From: Echinicola soli
GTDB lineage: Bacteria > Bacteroidota > Bacteroidia > Cytophagales > Cyclobacteriaceae
Assembly (NCBI RefSeq): GCF_006575665.1
Contig: NZ_CP041253.1
Coordinates: 1,369,501 to 1,433,500 of the forward strand
Direction: 5' to 3'
DNA: 64,000 bases
Both the position numbers and the translations under genes were made by a program. This document shows positions 32,868 through 43,500 of this stretch, piece after piece. The stretch's first letter is position 1, and each line of letters begins with the position of its first letter. The notes beneath the pieces were generated by a model, which did no database searches, had not been told where the DNA came from, and was given only the letters and a program-made list of their open reading frames with translations.

Positions 32868-33488
32868 TCAGGACTTCTCAAAGCAACAAAACACAAAATC
32901 CTGATGATTTCCTGATGGTGTGTGATGCTGTTCATGGAAACATTTTTCCTTTCGGAAACCTTGCCCAAAAATGCCGGATAATTTTTCAGCGGAATATTGC
33001 TTGATGGTGATGCCGCTGCACCTTGAAGGTCCTTTTTCAGAAAATGTACCGATGATCATTTTTCCTTTTTCCGCCAGATGTTTGTTTACTGCAGCATAGT
33101 AAGCAGTAATATCCGCACTGTTGGTGAGAAAATGAAAGGTAGCCCTATCGTGCCAAAGGTCATAGGTGTCATCGGCACAGAATGTAGTAATATCAGCCAC
33201 GATCCATTTTACTTTCTCGGCTGCTTTGCCCAGGCGCTTTTGTGCCCGTTTGATTGCTTGGGATGAAATATCCAGCACGGTGATGTTCTGATAGCCCAGC
33301 TGAAGGAGATGGTCTACCAGAAAGCTGTCCCCTCCACCGACATCGATTATCTTGGCAGAAAGCGAGAGCTGCATTTCATCGATCAGTGTTAATGAAGTCT
33401 TTGGTACGGGCTGATACCAGCTCACGGTAGTCAGTGGCTTTGTTTCGTAGATATTTTCCCAGTGGGCTTTTCGGTCTTTATCGTCCAA
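32868..33488 (-). CDS. SAM-dependent methyltransferase (class I)
   Basis: A 206-residue enzyme with motif I IIDVGGGDSFL (near residue 46), VLDIS (motif II) and VADITTF. It ends with a WHDRATFHFL segment typical of a small group of methyltransferases. The opening HWENIYETKPLTTVSWYQ is characteristic of the same group. The substrate is not evident. It stands alone on the minus strand. Confidence 0.85.
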   Translation of the reverse strand: MDDKDRKAHWENIYETKPLTTVSWYQPVPKTSLTLIDEMQLSLSAKIIDVGGGDSFLVDHLLQLGYQNITVLDISSQAIKRAQKRLGKAAEKVKWIVADITTFCADDTYDLWHDRATFHFLTNSADITAYYAAVNKHLAEKGKMIIGTFSEKGPSRCSGITIKQYSAEKLSGIFGQGFRKEKCFHEQHHTPSGNHQDFVFCCFEKS

Positions 33489-33527
33489 GGTGTTCAGATT
33501 GGTCTTTAGATAAGTGTAATATGCTGC

Positions 33528-33983
33528 TCAAAACAATCCCCACCCATCGTCATATTTGCAGGAGGGGTCAAAACCTTTTACCCAATCCACGAATAGTGAC
33601 TTGAAGTCGTTAATGGCATCTCTGAGTAGCTGTAAGTGCTCTTCAGCATGATTGTCGACCATTGCTACGGAGTAGGTCATGGAATTGAGGTGTCTGGCAT
33701 GGACTTTCATAAAGACGGCATTTTCCATTTTTAGGATATAGTCGTCCACCCCCTCTGCGCCACCAAATTTCCCACAGATCACGGTGGCATCTTCCAGCAT
33801 AAAGGTGCCGTACATTTCTTTGGCACTTTCATCCAAGACCCCTACCAATGCTTCGGTAAGGAGCAGAATATCGTTGGCTTTCTGCATTAATGGGTGTTTG
33901 TTGATGCGATCTTGTTCTTTTCTGAAATCTTCTTCATCTCCATCGTCCCACTGATTGTCATTATCATCAAAATCATTCCACAT
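33528..33983 (-). CDS. Conserved hypothetical protein, acidic N-terminus
   Basis: A 151-residue protein opening with an acidic run (MWNDFDDNDNQWDDGDEE) and then a helical domain with Cys and His (EDATVICGKFGG, VDNHAEEHLQL). No export signal. I do not recognise a family, though the reading frame is long, intact and well framed by neighbours. Confidence 0.6.
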   Translation of the reverse strand: MWNDFDDNDNQWDDGDEEDFRKEQDRINKHPLMQKANDILLLTEALVGVLDESAKEMYGTFMLEDATVICGKFGGAEGVDDYILKMENAVFMKVHARHLNSMTYSVAMVDNHAEEHLQLLRDAINDFKSLFVDWVKGFDPSCKYDDGWGLF

Positions 33984-34080
33984 ACACTTCAGTTTTACTT
34001 TTTAGCTAACTATAAAAAGGACTGTACCAGCTGATGTGATACAGTCCCTAAATATAGTCTTTTTGCTATATCTGGCTTAA

Positions 34081-34434
34081 TTAGAAGGGCAAAATATCTT
34101 CACCGCTTTCATCATTGAAGGTGCTGACTTCTGGAGCTCCGGATGCCGCTTGGCCACCGGCGGGAGCACCACCTTCTTTATCCACACGCCAAACCTTCAC
34201 ATCAGTGTACCATCTGCTGTTATACTCACGGCTTTCGATCTCTATTCCCGCTTTGACAGTGTCTCCTTGCTGCATGCCAAATTGGTCGATTTTATCCCCC
34301 CAAACGGTCAGGCAGACTTTTTTGGGATATTGCCCTTCCGTTTCAAGAATGTAATCTTGCTTTCTCCAAGTGCCGTTTCTTCCATTGCCAGATTGCTCTG
34401 GCATAATTTGAATTATTTTACCGTTAATTTCCAT
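34081..34434 (-). CDS. DUF3127 OB-fold protein with an SSB-like C-terminal tail
   Basis: A 117-residue DUF3127 protein; residues 1-80 look like an OB fold (GKIIQIMPEQSG, QDYILETEGQYPK, CLTVWGDKI, GIEIESREYNSRWYTDV). A Gly/Ala-rich linker (APAGGQAASGAP) follows and the protein ends in DESGEDILPF. This architecture - OB domain, flexible linker, acidic Phe-ended tail - is that of single-stranded DNA-binding proteins, whose tail (DDDIPF) recruits repair enzymes. The likeness suggests ssDNA or RNA binding with partner recruitment. It stands alone. Confidence 0.85.
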   Translation of the reverse strand: MEINGKIIQIMPEQSGNGRNGTWRKQDYILETEGQYPKKVCLTVWGDKIDQFGMQQGDTVKAGIEIESREYNSRWYTDVKVWRVDKEGGAPAGGQAASGAPEVSTFNDESGEDILPF

Positions 34435-34599
34435 ATTGCTATTTGTTTTTGTTGCTTTCCCAAACCACGAAGGTACTCAATCACCCCTTTTATTAAAAAA
34501 GACCCTCTCTAATTTCTCAAAGTTTTTTGGAGACTTCTGGTGAATGCCCCTGGGAATAAGTGAATACGCTTTTTTGCAGTTCTTGGAGAACCGGAGGTG

Positions 34600-34632
34600 T
34601 CTCACAGACGCCGCTGATTTACGCGGATAAAT
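34600..34632. repeat. Intergenic repeat of the CACAGACGC / ACGCGGAT type
   Basis: TGTCTCACAGACGCCGCTGA and TTTACGCGGATA resemble the low-complexity intergenic phrases that recur in many genomes (for example CTCCGTGTCTCTGCGG at about 63268). It is a short, degenerate repeat without coding function. Confidence 0.35.
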
Positions 34633-34666
34633 TAATATGATTAATTATCTTTGGCCAACTGTTTTT

Positions 34667-36034
34667 ATGCAAGCACCGAAAGAGAAAAAATATACAGAAG
34701 GAAAGTTGATTTCTGCACTTGTCAGTCTCGCCTTTCCGATCATTTTGGCCAATGTCCTTCAAACCGCCTATCAACTGATTGACACTTTTTGGCTGGGAAG
34801 ATTGGGGGCCAATGCGGTGGCGGCGGTGAGTGTGAGTTTTCCGATTCTTTTTTTGATCTTATCGCTTGGTGCCGGACTTACGTTAGCGGGTACGGTGCTG
34901 GTCTCTCAGCACAAGGGAGCCAATAACCAGAAAATGGTTAATTCAGCCTCTTCGCAGACCGTATTTGTGGTGTTTTTCATTTCTGTACTGCTCGCTATAG
35001 TGGGTTATTTTGCCGCTGGTCCTTTGATGAAGTTCATCGGTGCTGGTCCGGAAATCTACTCCGACTCGGTAGATTATTTTAAAGTTTCCTCGCTGGGTTT
35101 TGTCTTTCTGTTTATGTTCTTTGTGTTCCAATCCCTGATGCGGGGCATAGGCAATGTTATGCTGCCTGTTTATGTGGTGTTGGTAACGGTCTTGCTCAAT
35201 TTGGTGCTTGACCCGCTTTTTATTTACGGTTTTGGACCTGTACCTGGTTTCGGTGTAGCAGGTGCAGCCGTGGCCAGTGTCATTACGCAAGGGCTGTCGG
35301 CAATTGCAGGAATTTACGTTATGTGGAGAGGAAAGCATGGTATCCAAATCCATTTTTCTGAGATGAAGTGGGACTTCCCCTGGGCCAAAAAGCTATTCCA
35401 ACTTGGATTCCCTTCCAGCATGGAGCAATCTGCCAGGGCTTTGGGAATGACCATGATGGTCATGCTGGTAACCAGCTTTGGCAGTGAAACGGTCGCTGCA
35501 TATGGCGTAGGAGCCAGAATGCTGAGTTTTGTAATTGTGCCAGCTTTGGGATTGGCCATTGCGACGACTACTTTGGTAGGGCAGAATGTGGGCGCACAAA
35601 AACTCAGAAGGGCAGAAAAAACCGGCTTGCTCAGCGTGAAAGTTGCCTTTTTTGGCCTGACGGGGATTGGAGTGTTATTGTTTCTTTTTGCCGAAGATTT
35701 GGTGCGGTTTTTTGTTCCCAATGAGCCCAATGTCATTGCTGACGGGGCACTTTTCATAAAGATAATGGGACCTAGCTTTGGCTTCCTTGGTGTTCAGCAG
35801 GTGATCAATGGGACTTTTAATGGAGCAGGATTTACCAAGGCTTCCATGTTTATATCATTTCTGAACCTTTGGATTATACGGTTCCCAGTAGGCTATTATC
35901 TGGCCTACCATACTTCTTTGGGCCACGAGGGAATTTACTGGGCTTTTCCCATCTCCAATTGGGTTTCTGCCATTGTCGCCTTCATCTATTTCAGGACAGG
36001 TTACTGGCGAAAACGGATTGAGGTTGTACGTTGA
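34667..36034 (+). CDS. MATE-family efflux transporter
   Basis: A 455-residue multidrug/toxin exporter with twelve membrane helices and the MATE repeat pattern. LAFPIILANVLQTAYQLIDTFWLGRLG, cited here by its NVLQTAYQLIDTF part, opens the first half; GVGARMLSFVIVPALG begins the second. I start at ATG 34667. The frame reaches ATG 34637, but that start would overlap a TATCTTTG string (34646-34653) that fits the -7 box; a promoter this close to the start is possible but unproven. Single gene. Confidence 0.9.
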   Translation: MQAPKEKKYTEGKLISALVSLAFPIILANVLQTAYQLIDTFWLGRLGANAVAAVSVSFPILFLILSLGAGLTLAGTVLVSQHKGANNQKMVNSASSQTVFVVFFISVLLAIVGYFAAGPLMKFIGAGPEIYSDSVDYFKVSSLGFVFLFMFFVFQSLMRGIGNVMLPVYVVLVTVLLNLVLDPLFIYGFGPVPGFGVAGAAVASVITQGLSAIAGIYVMWRGKHGIQIHFSEMKWDFPWAKKLFQLGFPSSMEQSARALGMTMMVMLVTSFGSETVAAYGVGARMLSFVIVPALGLAIATTTLVGQNVGAQKLRRAEKTGLLSVKVAFFGLTGIGVLLFLFAEDLVRFFVPNEPNVIADGALFIKIMGPSFGFLGVQQVINGTFNGAGFTKASMFISFLNLWIIRFPVGYYLAYHTSLGHEGIYWAFPISNWVSAIVAFIYFRTGYWRKRIEVVR

Positions 36035-36253
36035 AGGTTTGGATGTTCTAAGGTTTTAGGTTGTGGGAGGGACAATGGATAATGGCTCCTCGGCTACGCT
36101 CAGGGACCAAATGGTTTGTCTTTGCTCCATGAGAACCCCACCAAACCTCCCCGCCGTGGCGGTACCGGGGCTCAGCCCTCGGTACAACGTCTCATGTCTC
36201 CATACTCATATCTCTTACTCACTGCACGGGAATCTTGATACTTGCTCTTTACT

Positions 36254-38788
36254 CTAGCTGCTAAACATTTCTCTGCCCATAAAGGGATCTGAAATGCTGT
36301 CCTTGCCTGTTTCCAGTCTACCGGCATAGCGCAGCTCAAAGCTGCTGATACCCGGCGATTGGAGTTTAAAATCATACCAGCCCTTTGTAGAAGAGGTGTC
36401 CAAGGTAAAACTTTCTTCTTCTTTAGGATTTACCTTGAATTTCTTCTCTAGTTTTTGGTAGGTTTCATCCGCCAGTTTTAAGTCTATCGCCTGGAGGGTA
36501 CTAATGTTTCGAACGGTGATCTTCAACTTGTCCGTATAATTTCTTCGTCTTTTGATAGGCTTGCAGGAAAGCTCCACACGAGGCCCCTGGGCATCTCCGA
36601 AAAACTCCCTGAAGTATCCATTTGGCCCATACACCCTGAGATGGTACTGGCCATTTTCAAAAGCCTCCAATGGCCACTGGTACTCCAGTACATCGCCGGA
36701 TTTTACGGCAAATGCCCACGTCTTGACAGGTTCATAAGTTTCGGAAGTTTGGTTCCAATAATTACCGGGAGCATATACATTAAAAGGTGCCCCCAGAGAC
36801 TCTTCTTCAAAGATTTCCTTGGCCGCTTCAAATTTCACCACGAAGTGCTTTCCATCCTCGCTGATTTTACCATCTACGTAAAGTTCGTACGGAAGGCCAT
36901 TGGAAGGTTTGGTGCCAGGCTCCTGCTGAGGTAGTACCTCGTGACTGGGATCGGCCGCTACGTTGCGGGCTTCTTCCTCGGTCAGTGTCCTGAAGTTTTT
37001 GGGCAGGTCTTTGAATTTTGCATTATAGATCTCCTGGACGTGTTTGTTCCTGTCCACCCAGGCTGGCAAATCAATTTCTTCACCTTTATAAGGTCGGAAG
37101 ACAGAAGTCAGGTCTCCGCTGACAGCCCTTCGCCATTCGCTGATATTGGTTTCTTTGATGGTTTTTCCAGTTTTTTTGGAAAGCCACTTTTCCATTAGCT
37201 GGATGGTGGAGGTGATGTCACAGACTTGGGAATTGACCCAGCCACCACGGGTCCAGGGGGAGGCGATCACCAGCGGTACACGATAGCCCAACCCCACGGG
37301 ACTGGTCCTGGAATCTGCTTCGCTAAATCCGGCAGCCTGCTCTTCTTCTTTGGTGACAAATTCGCCCGTGACATCCAATCCTTCAGAGGCCATACCGTTG
37401 TCCGGATCTTGGGGGTTAGGGGCTACAAAGGGAGGAACATGATCAAAGTACCCATCATTCTCATCATAATTAAGGATAAAAATGGTCTTCTTCCACAGCT
37501 CAGGATTTTGGGTCAAAATATCCAGCACTTCTGATACGTACCAGGCTCCGTACCAAGGGGCACTTGGGTGATCGGAAAATTTCTGTGGAGCCACTACCCA
37601 AGATACAGCAGGCAATTTTCCTTCCTTGACATCTTTGCGAAATTGATACAGCACGTCGCCTTTTGGAATGTTCGTTTCACGCTGCTCAAGGCCATCTGCA
37701 TAGGTCAAGGTGGCAATTTTATGATAGTCTTTGTCTCCACTGTTGGTGGTAAAGGCCTTTTTATGGAGAAGCTTTTCCCTCTCGGACAGTTGGCTGAATT
37801 TTTCCGGATTCCAGGCGGCAAGGTATTCACCCAGCTTGACCAATTCCGCTTTCTTTTCGGCGATTTGCTTGGACAGTGCGTCCTGATCCACATCAGACTT
37901 GCTCAAATCCGCTTCCAAATTCTCCAGCTCGGCTGGTATTTCCTTCTGCCTTTTTTTCATATACTGGTAATGCCCTTGGCTATACCTCACACCAAACTGC
38001 TTGAACCATTCGAGGTTGTTGTCGGTAAAATTGGCCAGCAAAGAACTGTCCTCCACACCAGTGGGCAGACTGATTTCATTTTGATAAACCTTCCAGGAGA
38101 TGCCTTCGTCTTCCAGCCTATCCGGAAAGGTCGCCCAATCCACTTCATGGCTATAATTCAGTTCTCCATTGCGGACCCTGGCTTTTTCACCTTCACCGTG
38201 GGTTTTTCCTGCCCAGAAATAATTCCTGTTCGTCGTGGTGCCTGTAAGGGAAGCGCAGAAGTGTTGGTCACAAACGGTGAATGCATCGGCTAGGGCATAA
38301 TAAAAAGGGATGTCTTCACGATTGTAATAGCCCATGGTCATCGGCACATCTCGAAATTCGGCACGGCCGGATCGCTTGGCCTCTATCCAGCCATTGTATT
38401 TGCCTTCATTGCGGGCATCTACTTGGTTTTCCCAGCTATGGGGAATATCTCGCATCCAGGTAGCTTTGGTGTCTTTGATGTCAAAGCGAAAAGGCGCAAA
38501 GCGATTGCCGTTCTTATCAGGCTGAAGCCAAACAGGGTTTTTGTCCGGGAGGCTGATGGCGCGTGGATCATTAAATCCCCTGACACCTTTCAGGGTGCCG
38601 AAGCAGTGGTCAAAGGAGCGATTTTCCTGCATGAGCAGGACGACATGCTCAGCATCATAAAAAGTGGTTCCAGGATCTGGCGTAATGGCCAATGCTTTCT
38701 CGATGGAAGTGGGCAATACACTCCACATCCCTGCACTTCCAGAAAGCAATGCTGCTTTTTTTAAAAAATCTCTTCTAGAATCGTTCAT
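36254..38788 (-). CDS. Tat-exported phospholipase C, phosphocholine type
   Basis: An 844-residue enzyme of the acid-phosphatase-like/alkaline-phosphatase superfamily phospholipase C (PlcC/PlcH type). The twin-arginine leader SRRDFLKKAALLSG starts at residue 4, so it is folded before export. The catalytic head VVLLMQENRSFDHCFG with its nucleophile region, NRNYFWAGKTHGE, and ILNYDENDGYFDHV are present. C-terminal immunoglobulin-like domains span about 630-840. It hydrolyses phospholipids to release the head group. It is the third gene downstream of susC and susD on the same strand, with a 271-base repeat gap after susD; co-regulation is likely but not proven. Confidence 0.92.
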   Translation of the reverse strand: MNDSRRDFLKKAALLSGSAGMWSVLPTSIEKALAITPDPGTTFYDAEHVVLLMQENRSFDHCFGTLKGVRGFNDPRAISLPDKNPVWLQPDKNGNRFAPFRFDIKDTKATWMRDIPHSWENQVDARNEGKYNGWIEAKRSGRAEFRDVPMTMGYYNREDIPFYYALADAFTVCDQHFCASLTGTTTNRNYFWAGKTHGEGEKARVRNGELNYSHEVDWATFPDRLEDEGISWKVYQNEISLPTGVEDSSLLANFTDNNLEWFKQFGVRYSQGHYQYMKKRQKEIPAELENLEADLSKSDVDQDALSKQIAEKKAELVKLGEYLAAWNPEKFSQLSEREKLLHKKAFTTNSGDKDYHKIATLTYADGLEQRETNIPKGDVLYQFRKDVKEGKLPAVSWVVAPQKFSDHPSAPWYGAWYVSEVLDILTQNPELWKKTIFILNYDENDGYFDHVPPFVAPNPQDPDNGMASEGLDVTGEFVTKEEEQAAGFSEADSRTSPVGLGYRVPLVIASPWTRGGWVNSQVCDITSTIQLMEKWLSKKTGKTIKETNISEWRRAVSGDLTSVFRPYKGEEIDLPAWVDRNKHVQEIYNAKFKDLPKNFRTLTEEEARNVAADPSHEVLPQQEPGTKPSNGLPYELYVDGKISEDGKHFVVKFEAAKEIFEEESLGAPFNVYAPGNYWNQTSETYEPVKTWAFAVKSGDVLEYQWPLEAFENGQYHLRVYGPNGYFREFFGDAQGPRVELSCKPIKRRRNYTDKLKITVRNISTLQAIDLKLADETYQKLEKKFKVNPKEEESFTLDTSSTKGWYDFKLQSPGISSFELRYAGRLETGKDSISDPFMGREMFSS

Positions 38789-38841
38789 GTTTCTTTTCTG
38801 TCAAGTTTATAACCTAAAACTAATCATTTCAGGTAAAATAG

Positions 38842-39056
38842 GCCACAAAGGCTCAAAGGCGCTAAGAAATTATTGTTTTCTTACCACTACTAATTAAGAC
38901 ATCAATGGTTTTCCAATTTTAACTTCTTGCCTTCGTGGCCTATTCTTTTCCGCCACCAAGACCCAAAGACACAAAGGGATGGTATGGTTTAATCACCACA
39001 AGTACCGGCTTACCCATAGCAACTTCGTATCTTCGTGTCCAATTTATAAATTTACT
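38842..39056. repeat. Dispersed intergenic repeats between susD and the PLC gene
   Basis: Three related phrases: GGCCACAAAGGCTCAAAGG (38841-38859), CTTCGTGGCC plus ACCCAAAGACACAAAGG (38931-38975) and CTTCGTGTCC (39031-39040). They are pieces of a CTTCGTGTC/ACAAAGGC repeat family, partly as inverted copies. There is no gene in the gap. Confidence 0.45.
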
Positions 39057-39059
39057 CTT

Positions 39060-40532
39060 TTATTCTAACCACCAAGGCATTTGGTTGATCAGGTCGTTTC
39101 CTTCCCCAAACTGTCGGGTGATGGCTTCCGTTACATTGGCTGCGTTATAGTTGTACTCTGACTGTGGGTAGATCCACCGATAAGGAATCTCCACACCTGA
39201 AGGTCTTCTGAAAGAAGGATATCCTCCTACTCTGTGGTATTCATAGAAAGAAGTCCATCCCAATTGGAAAAACGACTGCAGGTATTTCTGCATGATGATA
39301 AGCTGGATTTGCTCTTCCTCGGTAACGGCCGTAGTGAAGTTATTGTTGGACTTGGCCAAATAGTCATTTGCCGCTTCTTCAGTGACATAAGTGGCGTATT
39401 CTTCCGAATAGAGCTCATAGAATTTGAAGGAAGCTTTTACTGCTGATTCATACAGTAGCCCAGCATCGGCAGATATCCAGCCTCTTACGGCAGCTTCCGC
39501 TAGGATCAGCTGTTGCTCAGAATAGCCTAAGAGCAAATAAGGCTCATTAACGGGGTCTTGGTGATAGCGCTCATTAACCTTGGAAACATTTCCCTGGGTG
39601 GCTTTCTGGTTTACTTCTCCATAGGGAGCGGCAGGGTCACCGCCTTCATAAGCGGTAAAGTCGTCGATGGCTTTTCCAGCCTCTTTAGCAGATTTGGTTT
39701 GGGTACAATAAATAAACAATCTAGGATCTTCCCTTTCTTGAAGGCGTTGAATGAACGTGGAGTCCATGTACATCCCTGAGCTAAAGCCACTGCTGTTGAA
39801 ATCAGGATAACGGTTGTTTTGCTGATCCAGGAACACCACTTGACCGCTTTCTTCCACACTTTCCATTAGTGGTTGATTTTGGTAGATAGAGGAAAATTCA
39901 CTTACATCTACAGTGCCCGTTTTTTCAGAAAGGGTCAGCATCACCTTAAGTCTAAAGGCATTGATCAATTTTCTCCAGCTGGTCAGGTCACCTTGATAGA
40001 TGATATCACCGGCGATGATATTATTGGATTCGGCCAGGATGTCATTGGCTTCCTTTAGCTCGGTAAGGATCCCCTCAAATACCGCTTGTTGGGTATCGTA
40101 AATTGGTGCGTAGCTTTCTTCTGCTTCTCCTTTCAGCGCTGCCGAATAAGGCACATCCCCAAAGGTCAGGGTCAGGTTATAGAAATGGTAAGCTCTGAAG
40201 AACTTGCCCAATGCCACATAAGTCATGTCATTGATCCGCTCTCCCTCTTCGATCATTTTGGTCACATCGCGCATATCACTGTAGGCACCATAGCTTCCTC
40301 TGGCCCATTTATAATACTGATTGGTATTTTCACCATCGGTTTGCACGAGCATTTTCAGGGCGTACAATGGAGAGGTTCCTCGATAAGCCCTGAATGCTTC
40401 CCATTCGATATTGGTCAGCAAAAGCTGCGGGTGAGTCTCTGTAGGCAAGTTGGGATTGACATTCATTTCCTGAAGATTGTCGCAGGATGCCAAACCAATC
40501 AATGCTGCAAATAGGATTAGTATATTTTTCAT
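39060..40532 (-). CDS. SusD/RagB-type outer-membrane nutrient-binding lipoprotein
   Basis: A 490-residue SusD-like_2 protein from ATG 40532. The lipobox GLASC (Cys about 17) anchors it to the outer membrane. The TPR-rich family landmarks are clear: NVNPNLPTETHPQLLLTNIEW near the start, FRAYHFYNLTLTFGDVPYS (the SusD helical core) and EAAVRGWI later. SusD caps the SusC barrel and binds substrate. It sits 30 bases downstream of susC. A Met at ORF position 9 (40532) is a better start than the upstream codon at 40556. Confidence 0.95.
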   Translation of the reverse strand: MKNILILFAALIGLASCDNLQEMNVNPNLPTETHPQLLLTNIEWEAFRAYRGTSPLYALKMLVQTDGENTNQYYKWARGSYGAYSDMRDVTKMIEEGERINDMTYVALGKFFRAYHFYNLTLTFGDVPYSAALKGEAEESYAPIYDTQQAVFEGILTELKEANDILAESNNIIAGDIIYQGDLTSWRKLINAFRLKVMLTLSEKTGTVDVSEFSSIYQNQPLMESVEESGQVVFLDQQNNRYPDFNSSGFSSGMYMDSTFIQRLQEREDPRLFIYCTQTKSAKEAGKAIDDFTAYEGGDPAAPYGEVNQKATQGNVSKVNERYHQDPVNEPYLLLGYSEQQLILAEAAVRGWISADAGLLYESAVKASFKFYELYSEEYATYVTEEAANDYLAKSNNNFTTAVTEEEQIQLIIMQKYLQSFFQLGWTSFYEYHRVGGYPSFRRPSGVEIPYRWIYPQSEYNYNAANVTEAITRQFGEGNDLINQMPWWLE

Positions 40533-40562
40533 TTTCTTATAATTTCTTAATTGCATAATCCA

Positions 40563-43500
40563 TTAAAATGTAGCCTTCAACGTAAAGCCTACGTACCTCG
40601 ATGATGGATCTTGAAGATTGTTGTCATTACCATAATCTGGATCCAGCAGAGGCATTTTTTTCCACATGGCCAGGTTATAGCCATACAATGAAAGGTCCAG
40701 TTTTTTGATCTTTTCGGACTGCATGATGTTCATCAGATCATAGGTCACTGCCAGCCTTCTCAATTTGAAGTAAGACCTGTCAAAAACGTTGGCAAAAGTC
40801 TCGCTTTCTTCTTCGGTCACCTGGGCTTGGTAAGGATAGATCTGCGACCATGTCTGCCAGCTCACGGCGGTGGTGTTTTGGGTGTACTCCCTAGTATCAG
40901 AGATCACGTTTCCATCTACATCCCTGGTGAGCTCCCCACCGGTGAGGACTACACCTTCCGGTACATAGACCGGCTCTCCGGCGGCATATTCTTGGTCTCT
41001 GTAAAGTACGGAGTTAGGATGTTTTCCTCCCCACCACATTTTTTCGATGGTCATCGATCTAATCAATCCGCCCCAGGCGCCGTCCACATCCACGTCCACT
41101 CTGAAGTCTCCTATGCGGAAGCGGTTCTGAATGCCCAGTCTCCAGCTAGGATCCAAGTGGCCGATTTTGGTCGGATAGGGATCTTTGGTCGGCAGACCAG
41201 TGTTCGCGTCAAGGATAACCTGGCCGTCAGCACTTTTCTGCCATACCGTGGCATAATATGAGTCTGCACGGTCACCCTCTCTCAAGTTTCCATAGCGGTT
41301 CTCTCCACTGTAAATGTCGGAGATACGCTTCACAAAACGTGTCCAGTTCAATCCAATATTCCAGTCGAACTTGTCATGGTCAATGGCCAAATAATTCAAC
41401 ATGATCTCCACCCCATCGGTTGTATATTCATTGCCATTTACCTTTCTGGAATTAAAGCCCGATGCTTCAGAGATACTGAGGTCGATGATCTGATTTTCGT
41501 CCAAGATGCGGTAATAAGTACCTTCCAGTGTCAACCTTTTTTGGGCAAAAGAAGTACTCAAACCAGCTTCAAAGGTAGTGGATTTTTCAGGCTGTATAGC
41601 AGGATTTACCAATCCCGACGGATAGTAAACAGATGGAGTGGAGCCATAGGTGACGCCTTTGTTATAGGTCGCCTGAAGGCTGTATGGATCCAGGTCATTG
41701 GATACTTCTGACCAAGAGGTGTACACCTTCAGGTAATCCATGGCCTTCGGCAATGTGATGAATTCCGATATCATCGCACTCAATGACGCTGATGGGTAGA
41801 AGTAGGAGTTGGTCGAAGCAGGCAGGGTAGAAGACCAGTCGTTTCTTCCTGTAAGGTTAAGAAATACGGAGTTCCACATTTCCAGGTTTACGGTACCGTA
41901 AACACTGCGAATCGCTTTTTCTTGATAGGTGTTGGATGCCTGTACAGGCCCTTGGGTATTGCTAAGACTGTAAACCCCTGGAACAATCAGTCCATCAGAA
42001 GAGGCATATTCCTGCTGGTATGTCCTACGGAAACTTGACGCACCGGCATTGACACCAAAGGAGAAGTTATCCGTCAAGGTCTTATAGTAACTGGCCAAAA
42101 AGTCAGCGTCCAGGTTTAGCTGGTCATCGTTCCACATCTTGTAGTCACCATTTCTGGAATCGCCATAGTTCAAGTAAGACTTAGGACTTTGTGCATCGGT
42201 AAACTTCCCTTTATTTCTGGCAGAAACCCTTCCCTGAATATATAGATCGGGCGTGATTTGGTATTTCAGCTTCAGCTTTCCGTCCAAGGTGTTTTGGTTG
42301 TACAGTTGGTTGTATTCATTAGCCGCAAAGTACACATTGTTATACCATGCATAGTTGTAGTTGGCCTGGCGGTATCCTTCCAGTCCCGGTACATACATGT
42401 GGTCTTTTAGGTCTTGGCCATTGACATCATCGCCCATCCAGATCAAGATGGTGTACATGTGGTTTTTAGGGCCATAGCCATATCGAGGATAATTGGGAGA
42501 GTGCACCTTATTATAACTCGCCGTGGCGTCAAGTTGTAGGTTTTCCAATAATTTAAAGGAAGAATTAAACGTCATTCCACCTGTGGTGAGGGCACTATTA
42601 GGCACTTGCCCTTTTTGGTGGGAATAGTTTCCGGAGAAGTAAAACTGAGCACGGTCGCCTTGATAGGCTATCGAGAAATCGTTTTTGGTGACTACCCCTG
42701 TGCGCAAAAAGTCCTTCAGGTTATCATGCCTCACCCATGGAGTAGGGACACGTTCATAGCGTGACTTGTCATCATAAACTGTTCCGGCCACGTTACCGTA
42801 CCATTCGATGGTTTCGCCTGTTTGCTTATCGCGGATGGGGCTGTTCCACTGAGGAATCATCACTCCAGGCTCAAATTTAGGTCCCCAGATCATATCTCCA
42901 TCGGAAATACCACCGTCAGCACCGTCCCAAAATTCATATTTGCCATTGGAACCGTTCCCATATTCGGTTTGGGTTTCCGGAAATACGGTAAATCCGGCAG
43001 TCACCATGTTGCTGGTGGAGGCCGTAACGGTAAGGCCTTCTTTGGAAGCATTTTTTCTGGTGATCAGGATGGCACCGTTTTTACCTCTGGCACCATACAG
43101 GGCTGATGCAGCACCACCTTTGAGGACATTGATGCTTTCGATGTCATCGGGGGAGATATCATAGAAATCAGTCTCTACCGGCACACCGTCCAACACGATC
43201 AGAGGTGTCTTGCCCCGAAGGGTAAAGGAGGGCGATTGGAACATCCCCGTGGGGTTGGTTACGGTCAGTCCGGCTACTTGTCCAGAAAGGGCATTGCCCA
43301 CGTTCATGGTATTGGCCTGTTCCAGTCCTTCTGTGTTTACTTCCTGAGTGGCATAGCCCAGTTTTTTCTTTTGCTGCTTGATCCCAATGGCCGTAACGAC
43401 TACTTCATCAAGGCTCTTTTCGTCCTCAGTAAGGGTGACATTGATGTTGGATTGACCGTTTACAGGGATTTCCTGGGTGGTAAAGCCAATAAAGCTAAAT

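Noticed and set aside
37568..38293. A 241-codon plus-strand frame opposite the phospholipase C
   Set aside because: Antisense shadow of a gene with secure motifs; no protein-like features.
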